Source of the DNA: Ignavibacteriota bacterium
GTDB lineage: Bacteria; Bacteroidota; Ignavibacteria; UBA10030
Length of the DNA: 64,000 nt
Assembly (NCBI GenBank): GCA_022616555.1
Contig: JAKEEG010000095.1
Location: forward strand, 1 to 64,000
Direction: 5' to 3'
Shown here: in pieces, positions 48,626-57,019 of the stretch
Layout: every line of letters begins with the position of its first letter
Numbering within the stretch: the stretch's first letter is position 1
The notes under the pieces: model-generated
The model's input: the letters and a program-made list of their open reading frames with translations, nothing else
Told to the model about the DNA's origin: nothing
Database searches by the model: none
Made by a program: the position numbers and the translations under genes

Positions 48626-50497
48626 TTACGCTTTTACAACTTCCAGTGAACTTAACAGCTTTTCAAATACCTCGATTGCCTGCTTCTCGCGCTCGCCCAA
48701 CCGGTAGTTAAAACCTTCAAGATACTCGACAGCTTCTCCCAACTTCAATCCGAGCCGTTTCGCCGGGAGACTCGAAATACTTGCAAAGTTATTCTCGCCT
48801 TTTTCAAGCGAGGTCGTGATGATTGATTTCAGCTCGGCCTTCTGCTGATCGGGCATCGACTGCTTGACTGCCCAGACGGCAAACACAAACGGTAATTGCT
48901 GCCATGCGTACCATTCTGATGCGAGGTCGTACGTCAATTCAAAACCGTGAAGCCCGACAGTGTTATAGCGCAGCGCCTCGTCACCAATGAGCAGCACTGC
49001 GTCAAACTCAGAAAAATTATTCACGCCGGAGTGCATCCGTTTAAGACTCGCTTTCACTCCGTATTTTTTCTCCAGTAGTACTCGAAGCAACTGCACCGAG
49101 GTCGCCGTTTCGTCTGAAATGCCTATGGTCTTGCCGTCGAGGTCTTTCCAGCCTTGGTTCGAGAAAAGCATCACACTCTTGACCTGATCACGAGTGGCAA
49201 TGCACATTGGGAGCATCTCGAGCCGGTCACGTTGCTTCAAATAATCTGCGAGCGAAAATAACCCGACGTCGATTTGCCCCTGCTCTGCAAGCACACCCAT
49301 CCGGCGCGGCGTAATGGGCATAATCTTAAACTGACGTTTCTCAAAGTGATGGTAAAACGGTACAGAATTCAAATACGGTATCTTGCCAATCACCTTGTCG
49401 CTCTGGAGACTAAGCGGATTGTAATACACATCGCGCTCAACAGGAATTTTTCCGGCGTCTTTAATAATTCTTATGATCTGGTCTTTGGCGAGCGTCATCG
49501 GGCTAATGGCTCCGGCATCGTGTGCGATTTTCTCACCACCGACTGTGCCATCCATGTCATCGGCGCCAAAATTCAGTGCAATAGAGGCAACTTCTTCTGT
49601 CAGCATGACCCAGTATGCTTTAATGTGTGGAAAATTGTCCAACATGAGTCGCGACACCGATATCATCTTGAGATCTTCAATCGCCGATGTGTACTGTCCC
49701 GGAGGCTTAATGCCTGTATCCCCAGGCTGAAAGGCTAACGGAATGAATGTCAGGAAACCGCCGGTCTCATCCTGCGCCTCGCGTAGTTTGAGCATGTGCG
49801 TGACACGCTCTTCAATCGTTTCGACATGACCGTACAGGATTGTGCTGTTTGTCGGGATACCCAGTTTGTGTGCTGCTTTATGGACATCAAACCACGTCTT
49901 CGCCCCGATTTTATTATTGAAGAGCAAGCGCCGCACGCGTTCGGAAAACACCTCCGCTCCTCCGCCGGGCATCGTCCGCAAGCCTGCTTCTTTCAATTGA
50001 ATAAGAACATCTTCAATCGAGAATTTAAATTTCTTCGCGAAGAAGTCTACTTCGACAGCGGTAAACGCTTTAATATCGATGTTCGGGAAATTCTTCTTAA
50101 TCTGCCGCAGCATCTCGAGATAATATTCCCACTCCCAATCCGGATGCAAGCCGCCGGTGATGTGCACTTCGTGGATGTCCGGCGTCAGTTTGTGCAGAAT
50201 TTCGTGGATTGTCATCTCGTACGCGTCAGGCCTGCCGGCTTTCGTCGCAAAATCGCAGAACTTGCACGCGAGAACGCAGATGTTCGTCGGCTCAATCTTT
50301 TGATTCAACACGTAATACACGGCGTCACCGCTACGTGCTTTCTGCACCGTGTGGGCCATTTTTCCGATCGAAAGAATATCCTGCGAGCCAAACAACGTAA
50401 CGCCGTCTTCCAGCGTGAGTCGTTCTCCCGACTGAACTTTTTCCCAAATGGGAATTAATGCCTTATCACGAAAATGTATGCTATCAGACATGCTCAA
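48626..50497 (-). CDS. mqnE: MqnE-MqnA fusion: aminofutalosine synthase plus chorismate dehydratase
   Basis: A 623-residue protein with two futalosine-pathway enzymes in one chain. Residues 1-~365 are radical-SAM MqnE: CxxxCxxC at Cys74/78/81 ('CVLACKFC'), 'HITGGLHPDWEWEYY', 'TMPGGGAEVFSERVR', 'LNFGADDMDGTVGGE'. Residues ~368-623 are MqnA: 'IGKIPYLNSVPFYHHF', 'VGLFSLADYL', 'GISDETATSVQLLR', 'LLIGDEALRY'. MqnA dehydrates chorismate to 3-enolpyruvylbenzoate, and MqnE joins this to SAM to make aminofutalosine, so the fusion couples consecutive steps. The order is reversed relative to the reaction sequence. Confidence 0.93.
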   Translation of the reverse strand: MSMSDSIHFRDKALIPIWEKVQSGERLTLEDGVTLFGSQDILSIGKMAHTVQKARSGDAVYYVLNQKIEPTNICVLACKFCDFATKAGRPDAYEMTIHEILHKLTPDIHEVHITGGLHPDWEWEYYLEMLRQIKKNFPNIDIKAFTAVEVDFFAKKFKFSIEDVLIQLKEAGLRTMPGGGAEVFSERVRRLLFNNKIGAKTWFDVHKAAHKLGIPTNSTILYGHVETIEERVTHMLKLREAQDETGGFLTFIPLAFQPGDTGIKPPGQYTSAIEDLKMISVSRLMLDNFPHIKAYWVMLTEEVASIALNFGADDMDGTVGGEKIAHDAGAISPMTLAKDQIIRIIKDAGKIPVERDVYYNPLSLQSDKVIGKIPYLNSVPFYHHFEKRQFKIMPITPRRMGVLAEQGQIDVGLFSLADYLKQRDRLEMLPMCIATRDQVKSVMLFSNQGWKDLDGKTIGISDETATSVQLLRVLLEKKYGVKASLKRMHSGVNNFSEFDAVLLIGDEALRYNTVGLHGFELTYDLASEWYAWQQLPFVFAVWAVKQSMPDQQKAELKSIITTSLEKGENNFASISSLPAKRLGLKLGEAVEYLEGFNYRLGEREKQAIEVFEKLLSSLEVVKA

Positions 50498-50503
50498 TTC
50501 TCG

Positions 50504-52291
50504 TTATGACTGCCAGTATTCATCCCAACGATTATCCACTAATTTCACAATCTTTTCGTCCATAACCAACGGGTCGGGGTAACCTTTTTTCCATGTAGCG
50601 TCGATGCCTAAAATTCCTTTGTAAATTGGGGAGATTCCAATCAGCTTTTGCTCCGAGAAGATAACATCACGCTCACAATCAAAGCGGCAGAAGATACCCC
50701 AAATATAATTTTCTTCATCCCAGATATCGACGTCCTCGCTTACGGCGGCAATCAGTTTTATACCTTCAAGCTCCTTTTTCCTCACGAGCTTTTGTATAAC
50801 CTGTCGCCCTCCGCTTTTTACTTTCACAATAAGCAGTGTATTTTCGACAAAATGCAGATCACTAATTCTCTTGTCAAACGACTTCAATCGCTCGATCTGC
50901 TGTTTTAGCTGCACTGAGCTCATTCTAACCGAACTCACATCTCCGTCGCGGCTTTTTTTCCGCGTCGCATCCAGAATCATTTTGCTGCCAAGTTCCATCT
51001 TGTAGCTCGTGAAATCGAGTGTATCGAGAGGCACTTTCGGTAATAGCACAAAATCAAAATGCGGGACGAAATTCTTCCGAATCTCCCGCAGGACGGCTTT
51101 CCAGTCGTGCGGATTCACGTCTGCTGAAACCAGCACCAAGCATTTCGTGAGCGAAAGCTGTCCCGTGCCCAGCAATCCGAGCGCGGTTTTCATTGCTTCT
51201 TTCCGATAGCGTTCCTCAACAGATACGACGAGTAGGTTATGAAAGCCTGCCTCGTAGTACGCCCAAAGGCTCTTCACTTCTTTGTGAATCAGCCGTGCGA
51301 GCGGTCCCAAAATTTGCTGCGTCGTGTCGCCGAGATACTTGTCCTCCATCGGCGGCACGCCGACAACTGTTGCGGGATACACTGGGTTATTCCTCTGCGT
51401 TACAGTGCGCACATGAAACACCGGAAAAGGTGCCGCTTTGGAATAATGCCCAAGATGGTCGCCGAACGGCCCCTCCATCCTCCTCTCTTTGGGTGGAATA
51501 TGTCCCTCGAGTATAAACTCTGCATTCGCCGGTACGTCAATCGAAATCCGCTTTCCTCTGGTCAGCGGAATAGCCTGCCCTCTGAGAAACGACGCAAACA
51601 TCACTTCGTCAATTCCTTCCGGCAACGCGGAAATTGTGGCGATAAGCAACGCAGGGTCGGTCCCCAACACAACGCCGGCTTCCAATTCTTTGGCTTGTTG
51701 CTCCGCATGGTGATAATGCACTCCCCCTCCGCGCTCAATCTGAATGTGCATCCCGGTCGTCTGCTTGTCATATACGTGCAGACGGTACATGCCAACGTTC
51801 CTCTTTATGTCACGCGGGTCATACGTGAATACTTGCCCCATTGTGACAAAGCGACCGCCGTCCTTGGGCCAGCAGACCTGAATCGGCAGCTCGTCAAGAT
51901 TCGGCGCTTGCACCACCTGTTGTGCGACTCCGGAGGAAGCCCTGCGCGCACGCGCACCAAATAACCGGCTTACAAATCGTCGCTCTTTCCACAACATCCC
52001 CGGCTTCGGCGGCGTAATTCGATCGAAGAAGGAAATCAATTCCTCTCCGAATTGCTGCGGGTGCTTTCCGAGAGCGTGCTCAATGCGCCGCTCGCTGGCG
52101 TACACGTTCATGGCCACGGGGTAGCGTGAGCCTCTCACATTTTCAAAGAGCAGTGCGGGCTTCTGTTCTTTCAACGCCCGCGTCGCAATTTCCGTCAATT
52201 CGAGCCGGGGGTCAACTTCGACTTTCACGCGGTGCAGCTCGCCGATGGATTCGAGGTAGCGAACGAATTCGCCTAGCGCGAGGAAGCTCAT
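50504..52291 (-). CDS. UbiD-family prenylated-FMN decarboxylase (menaquinone branch)
   Basis: A 595-residue UbiD-like protein: 'GMYRLHVYDKQTTGMHIQIERGGGVHYHHAE' carries prenyl-FMN contacts, 'EFILEGHIPPKERRMEGPFGDHLGHYS' is the classical Glu-rich active-site region, and 'TWKKGYPDPLVMD' the C-terminal part. In futalosine organisms a UbiD homologue (MqnL-type) decarboxylates the prenylated 6-naphthoate. Its cofactor partner UbiX lies 3 bp upstream. Confidence 0.9.
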   Translation of the reverse strand: MSFLALGEFVRYLESIGELHRVKVEVDPRLELTEIATRALKEQKPALLFENVRGSRYPVAMNVYASERRIEHALGKHPQQFGEELISFFDRITPPKPGMLWKERRFVSRLFGARARRASSGVAQQVVQAPNLDELPIQVCWPKDGGRFVTMGQVFTYDPRDIKRNVGMYRLHVYDKQTTGMHIQIERGGGVHYHHAEQQAKELEAGVVLGTDPALLIATISALPEGIDEVMFASFLRGQAIPLTRGKRISIDVPANAEFILEGHIPPKERRMEGPFGDHLGHYSKAAPFPVFHVRTVTQRNNPVYPATVVGVPPMEDKYLGDTTQQILGPLARLIHKEVKSLWAYYEAGFHNLLVVSVEERYRKEAMKTALGLLGTGQLSLTKCLVLVSADVNPHDWKAVLREIRKNFVPHFDFVLLPKVPLDTLDFTSYKMELGSKMILDATRKKSRDGDVSSVRMSSVQLKQQIERLKSFDKRISDLHFVENTLLIVKVKSGGRQVIQKLVRKKELEGIKLIAAVSEDVDIWDEENYIWGIFCRFDCERDVIFSEQKLIGISPIYKGILGIDATWKKGYPDPLVMDEKIVKLVDNRWDEYWQS

Positions 52292-52294
52292 CAG

Positions 52295-52846
52295 TTATTC
52301 GAGTTCCTCCGAGCGCCAACCTTTCGATGAGCGCAAACCGATGATCCCGAGCAGTTTATCCACAAACGCATTGATGTACTCATCGACAGTTTTGGGAACA
52401 AAATACAATGGCGGTGAAATAGGCATTATGATCGCCCCAGCCCTCGAAAGCGCCGCACATTGCTCGACAGTAATTGTCGAAAGCGGCGTCTCACGAATGC
52501 ACAAAATCAGCTTATATCGCTCTTTGAGAGCGACCTGAGCCGTCCGCGTGATAAGCGTGTCCCCGATACCGGATGCGATTTTACCCAGCGTCGAGGTTGA
52601 GCACGGCAAAATGACGCATGCATCAAAATGATTCGAGCCTGATGCGAGCGGAGCAGTCAGGTCTTCGTCCGAAAATTGCCGCTTTACAGACGGAAGTAAA
52701 TCCTTTTCGCTAATCCCCAGCTCTTCTTTCAGGAGAACTTTCCCCCACTTACTGACAACAAGATATTTATCTGCATCACACTGTTTGAGGAATTCCGCCG
52801 CATACACAGCGCCCGATGAGCCCGTAATGCCAAGGACAATCCTCAT
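52295..52846 (-). CDS. ubiX: UbiX-family flavin prenyltransferase
   Basis: A 183-residue flavoprotein with 'VLGITGSSGAVYAAEFL' (FMN phosphate loop), 'VILPCSTSTLGKIASGIGDTLITRTAQVALKE' and 'LILCIRETPLSTITVEQCAALSRAGAIIMP'. It makes prenylated FMN for the adjacent UbiD. It overlaps the ubiA gene by 4 bp. Confidence 0.94.
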   Translation of the reverse strand: MRIVLGITGSSGAVYAAEFLKQCDADKYLVVSKWGKVLLKEELGISEKDLLPSVKRQFSDEDLTAPLASGSNHFDACVILPCSTSTLGKIASGIGDTLITRTAQVALKERYKLILCIRETPLSTITVEQCAALSRAGAIIMPISPPLYFVPKTVDEYINAFVDKLLGIIGLRSSKGWRSEELE

Positions 52847-53685
52847 TCGAAATAAACTCCAGCCATAACCATGGCAAGAACGACAAAGCCGAGCACGGCG
52901 TTGATTCTAAAAAATGCCAGCTCAACATCGTCCGCCTTCTTTTGCTCAAGATATAGCAGAAAGCCAGATGCAAAGAGAAAAGGCAAGGCAGCAATAGCTT
53001 TGATATAGATGATAAACAGTGCCGCCAAAATGCCGAAGGCAATGATATGCAGCAAGGCGGAAATTTTTAGCGCCCGCGCTTTCCCAAATTTCGAGCTGAA
53101 CGAATGAAGATTTTCTTGTCGATCGAACAACTCATCCAACGTCGAATAAATAATGTCGAATCCAGAGACCCAGAATAATGTGAAGAGCGAAAGCAGCACG
53201 CCGGGCAAGATATTATCGAACGACTGCTGCACGGCAAACCAGCCACCGAGCGGCGCCATTGCAAGCCCCAGCCCAACTCCGAAGTGCGCCAGCGGCGTGA
53301 AGCGCTTCATGTACGGGTACACAGTGAAAATAAACAAAGGCAGCGGAGAAAGATATAGACAGAACGGTCCAATCAGCGCTGCGGAAACAAAATAGAGCAG
53401 TAGGCTAAGTCCTAGTATACCCCTTGCCTGTGCAAGAGTTAGTTTGCCGCTGGGAAGTTCGCGTACTGCGGTGCGAGGGTTACGCTTATCGATTTCGCGG
53501 TCAATAATTCGGTTGAGCGCCAACGCTGCTGTCCGCGCTCCGGTTGCGCCAGCTAGGATCAATCCCAAAAGCCATAACGAGGGAAATTCTTTCGCCGCGA
53601 GGAACGCTCCGCTATAAATCAGTGGGAGCGAAAACAAGGTGTGCTCGATCTTGACAAAATTGAGGAAACTCTTAACCTGACTCAA
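52843..53685 (-). CDS. UbiA-family polyprenyltransferase (MqnP-like)
   Basis: A 280-residue integral-membrane prenyltransferase. The first Asp-rich motif lies in 'NRIIDREIDKRNPRT' and the second in 'DIIYSTLDELFDRQENLHS'. About eight hydrophobic segments are visible. In this operon it most likely attaches the polyprenyl tail to 1,4-dihydroxy-6-naphthoate, as MqnP does; 4-hydroxybenzoate use is the alternative from family membership alone. It is first in the six-gene operon. Confidence 0.9.
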   Translation of the reverse strand: MSQVKSFLNFVKIEHTLFSLPLIYSGAFLAAKEFPSLWLLGLILAGATGARTAALALNRIIDREIDKRNPRTAVRELPSGKLTLAQARGILGLSLLLYFVSAALIGPFCLYLSPLPLFIFTVYPYMKRFTPLAHFGVGLGLAMAPLGGWFAVQQSFDNILPGVLLSLFTLFWVSGFDIIYSTLDELFDRQENLHSFSSKFGKARALKISALLHIIAFGILAALFIIYIKAIAALPFLFASGFLLYLEQKKADDVELAFFRINAVLGFVVLAMVMAGVYFE

Positions 53686-53720
53686 CTACGTGTCCCGGTG
53701 ATATGATGAGAAAAACGGCT

Positions 53721-53760
53721 CTGCTATACTAAATATAGCAGAAATTTCCACGTAGTGCAA
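53721..53760 (-). promoter_or_regulatory. Promoter of the menaquinone operon with an inverted repeat over the -10 box
   Basis: On the minus strand TTGCAC (53760-53755), 17-bp spacer, TATATT (53737-53732). A perfect inverted repeat CTGCTATA (53721-53728)/TATAGCAG (53734-53741) spans the -10 box and could be an operator. Confidence 0.5.
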
Positions 53761-53770
53761 GATAAACGAA

Positions 53771-53794
53771 ACGCCCGATTTTTCAATCGGGCGT
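53771..53794 (-). terminator. Terminator of the bamA-like/holB/metG transcript
   Basis: ACGCCCGATT (53771-53780) pairs with AATCGGGCGT (53785-53794), followed on the minus strand by TTCGTTT. It lies 44 bp beyond the metG stop codon. Confidence 0.7.
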
Positions 53795-53837
53795 AGCTGA
53801 GGAACACCGTATCGAATCAAGAAGCAAATTGTGAAGA

Positions 53838-55886
53838 TTACCGCACAACAGAACCAAGCGGAACATCTTCCAGAAGCGTTACCACGGAAAGCTCGCCCTG
53901 GTCGCCGTTCGCAGCTAGCAACATCCCGTGCGACTCTTGCCCCATAAGCTTCGCGGGTTGGAGATTCGCTACAACCACTATCGAGCGACCGATGAGCTTT
54001 TCTGGCTCATAATGCTTGGCAATACCGGCTACAACCTGGCGTGTTTCCGTACCGAGGTCAACTTGGATCTTTAATAGTTTTTCTGATTTGGGTACACGCT
54101 CAGCTTGGACAACGCGCCCAACGCGCAGGTCGAGTTTTTTAAAATCATCAATAGTAATCATCGGCTTTGAATTTCCTTTCGGTTGCCCACCGCCCTCGAG
54201 GAAGCGAACCATGTCATCTATTTGTTTATCTTCGATTTTTGCGACAAGAATTTCCGGTTTCCCAAGTGCGTGTCCTGCCTTGAGCATAGGCTCACCTGCG
54301 GATTCCCACTCGGCATCCCGCAAATGCGGTGCGATATTGAGAATCTTCCAAATGTTCCCGGCAATAGTCGGCACGACCGGCTCCAGTAAAATAGCCAGAG
54401 CACGGCATGTTTGCAGGCAGACATTCAGCGTGGTTGCGCATTGCTCCGGGTTGGATTTTATGGATTTCCAGGGCTCACTGTCGTTGAAATATTTATTCGC
54501 GGCGCGGGCCAGGTTCATGGCTTCAATGACCCCATCACGGAAGCGATAGTGCTCGTAAAGCTTTCCCACGGCAGCTGGGGTCTGCTTCAATGCGGCGAGC
54601 ATTTCTTTATCGAGCTTGCCAAGCTCACCCTGCTCAGGCACCTTGCCAGCAAAATTCTTTTCTGTGAACGCCAACGTGCGGTTTACAAAGTTGCCAAGGA
54701 TATCGGCAAGCTCATTATTCACCCGTGCTTGAAAATCTTTAAGATAAAAATCTGAATCGCGCGACTCAGGCAAATTAATCGCAAGCGCATAGCGTAGCAT
54801 GTCGGCGGGAAAAAATTTGAGGAAGTCCTGAAGGTCGATTCCCCATCCCCTGCTCTTAGAGAATTTTTGCCCTTCAAAATTCAAAAATTCGTTTGCCGGT
54901 ACGTTTTCCGGAAGCACATACTGGCTCTTGCCGCCATCATTCCATCCCATCAACATTGCAGGAAAAACTATGCAGTGAAATACGACATTATCTTTGCCGA
55001 TGAAGGCAACATACTTTGTCTCAGGACTCTGCCAGTATTCCTTCCATTTATCAGGTGAGCCTGAACGCTCTGCCCATTCTTTGGTCGATGAAATATAACC
55101 GAGCACGGCATCGAACCAGACGTACATAACCTTACTATCATAGCCTTTGATGGGGAGTTTAACGCCCCAGCTTAAATCTCGTGTAACTGCACGATCCTGT
55201 AAGCCTTCCTTGAACCAGCTTTGGCAATATCGGAGAACATTCTCCTTCCAACCATCGCGCTTTGATCGCTCAGCGATATACGCCTCTAGCCGTTTCTGGA
55301 AATCGCCCAGCGGAAAATACCAATGCTTCGTGCTCTTGACAACTGGCGTGTTCCCGCAAATTTTACAGTTAGGGTCGATGAGCTCAGTTTGGTTCAGCCA
55401 CGTTCCGCAATTTTCACATTGGTCGCCGCGAGCTTGCGTATATTTACAGTTCGGGCATGTGCCTTCCACGTAGCGGTCGGCAAGAAACATCTTATCCGTC
55501 TCACAGTACAACTGTTGCTCTTCTTTTTCTTTGAGTATTCCGCGCTGATGAAACTCGGCAAAAAAATCCTGTGCGGTTTTGTGATGGATCGGCAATGTCG
55601 TGCGAGAATAATTATCGAAGCTCATCCCAAACTTCTCAAATGCGGATTTGTTCTGTGGGTGATAGCGGTCGACGACTGCTTGCGGGGTGATTTTTTCTTT
55701 TTCTGCCGTGACAGTGATGGCAACACCGTGCTCGTCCGAACCGCAGATAAAGAGCACGGCACGCTTTTTCAAGCGTTGGTAGCGGACATAGATATCCGAA
55801 GGCAAATATGCCCCGGCACAGTGCCCTAAATGAAGTAGCCCGTTGGCATACGGGAGGGCGGCAGTAACAAGGATACGCTTGAACAT
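53838..55886 (-). CDS. metG: Methionyl-tRNA synthetase
   Basis: A 682-residue class I synthetase charging tRNA-Met: HIGH-type 'ANGLLHLGHCAG', a zinc knuckle with 'CPNC', 'CENCG' and 'CKICG' (Cys4 pairs), and KMSKS-type 'KFSKSRGWG'. The C-terminal ~110 residues form an EMAP-II/Trbp-like tRNA-binding domain ('IDDFKKLDLRVGRVVQAERV', 'GIAKHYEPEKLIG'). It is the last gene after bamA-like and holB, with 4-bp gaps. Confidence 0.97.
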   Translation of the reverse strand: MFKRILVTAALPYANGLLHLGHCAGAYLPSDIYVRYQRLKKRAVLFICGSDEHGVAITVTAEKEKITPQAVVDRYHPQNKSAFEKFGMSFDNYSRTTLPIHHKTAQDFFAEFHQRGILKEKEEQQLYCETDKMFLADRYVEGTCPNCKYTQARGDQCENCGTWLNQTELIDPNCKICGNTPVVKSTKHWYFPLGDFQKRLEAYIAERSKRDGWKENVLRYCQSWFKEGLQDRAVTRDLSWGVKLPIKGYDSKVMYVWFDAVLGYISSTKEWAERSGSPDKWKEYWQSPETKYVAFIGKDNVVFHCIVFPAMLMGWNDGGKSQYVLPENVPANEFLNFEGQKFSKSRGWGIDLQDFLKFFPADMLRYALAINLPESRDSDFYLKDFQARVNNELADILGNFVNRTLAFTEKNFAGKVPEQGELGKLDKEMLAALKQTPAAVGKLYEHYRFRDGVIEAMNLARAANKYFNDSEPWKSIKSNPEQCATTLNVCLQTCRALAILLEPVVPTIAGNIWKILNIAPHLRDAEWESAGEPMLKAGHALGKPEILVAKIEDKQIDDMVRFLEGGGQPKGNSKPMITIDDFKKLDLRVGRVVQAERVPKSEKLLKIQVDLGTETRQVVAGIAKHYEPEKLIGRSIVVVANLQPAKLMGQESHGMLLAANGDQGELSVVTLLEDVPLGSVVR

Positions 55887-55890
55887 TGAA

Positions 55891-57015
55891 TTAGGCGAGC
55901 TGTTCAGACACGCTGGACTTCTTTAACTCGTATGCGAGATTGGTTAAGATAAGAGGAATGTAAACGTTTTTGTTCAGAAGAGCAATGCTCGTTTCCACGC
56001 TCTCGAGCGCAGAGGGAAGATTTGCGTTCGGGAAACGGTCAATAAACCTGCGAGCGTCTTCGTACTCATGTCCGTTACCGGATTGCCCGCGTTCGCGTAG
56101 CACTAATGCTTCGCGAAGCCAGAGCTGTAGCATGCGTAACGCGCGTTCTAGTGCGGTGCGGTCGGTTCCAGCTCCGAGCTTTTCTATTTCTGTAAAAATC
56201 AGCGAGGGCTTAGAGCTTAACGCGGCGCGCATGAATTGGACTACCGATTCGCGTTCGGCTTTGATTTCGACGGAAAGTAAATCCATCGCTCGGTCGTAAC
56301 TGCCCTCGGCAAGCTTTGCAACGAGTGCGGCTTGTTCTGGCTCAATCCCCTCTCGTGCAATAAGATGCTCGCTCAAGTCTGCCTCATCAATCGGGTCAAA
56401 TTGAACAAGCTGGCAGCGTGAGAGAATCGTAGGGAGCAATTTATCGCGCTGGGACGTAGTTAAAATCAATACCGTATTCGATGCCGGCTCCTCCAATGTT
56501 TTCAGGAGCGAGTTGCTCGCCTCTGCGTTCATATCCTCGGCATTGGAAATGATAAAGACTTTCTTTCCGCCTTCAAACATCGAAAGCGACGACTGGCGCT
56601 TGATCTCCCGAATACTGTTTATTTTAATGAAGGTCGCCTTCGGTATCGAGATCCTGTGATAAGGGTTTTCCGCCTTCTGCCGGAGTTGTTCGTGAAAAGA
56701 TTCTATCTGTTCGTCGGTCAGCTTGCCGAGCGGGTCGTCTCCTTTCTCTTCACCCTTACCGACCAGCAGTGCACAGATAAATTGTATGTTTGGGTGATGC
56801 AGCGAATCTACCTTCTTGCAACTCGGACACTCGCCGCAGGCATCGTCTAATCCCTTTTCGCAATTCAGTGCGCGCGCGAACTCGATAGCCGCTGCATCTT
56901 TACCGATACCCGCGCTTCCGTAGAACAGATAAGCGTGAGCGACTTGTCTGCTCTTGAGAGCCCTACGGAGCAGCTCCTTTACACGTTCCTGACCTATGAT
57001 TCTTTTCCAGCTCAT
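55891..57015 (-). CDS. holB: DNA polymerase III subunit delta' (clamp loader)
   Basis: A 374-residue AAA+ clamp-loader protein: Walker A-like 'YGSAGIGKDAAA', a four-Cys zinc module in 'LNCEKGLDDACGECPSCKK', a sensor/arginine-finger segment 'SNSLLKTLEEPASNTVLIL' and 'LLPTILSRCQLVQF' (SRC motif). The C-terminal helical domain lacks known catalytic function. It is in an operon with bamA-like and metG. Confidence 0.93.
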   Translation of the reverse strand: MSWKRIIGQERVKELLRRALKSRQVAHAYLFYGSAGIGKDAAAIEFARALNCEKGLDDACGECPSCKKVDSLHHPNIQFICALLVGKGEEKGDDPLGKLTDEQIESFHEQLRQKAENPYHRISIPKATFIKINSIREIKRQSSLSMFEGGKKVFIISNAEDMNAEASNSLLKTLEEPASNTVLILTTSQRDKLLPTILSRCQLVQFDPIDEADLSEHLIAREGIEPEQAALVAKLAEGSYDRAMDLLSVEIKAERESVVQFMRAALSSKPSLIFTEIEKLGAGTDRTALERALRMLQLWLREALVLRERGQSGNGHEYEDARRFIDRFPNANLPSALESVETSIALLNKNVYIPLILTNLAYELKKSSVSEQLA

Positions 57016-57019
57016 AATC

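Noticed and set aside
49796-50458. 220-aa plus-strand ORF
   Set aside because: Antisense to the MqnE half of the fusion; no domain.
51239-51964. 241-aa plus-strand ORF
   Set aside because: Antisense to the UbiD-family gene; no motif.
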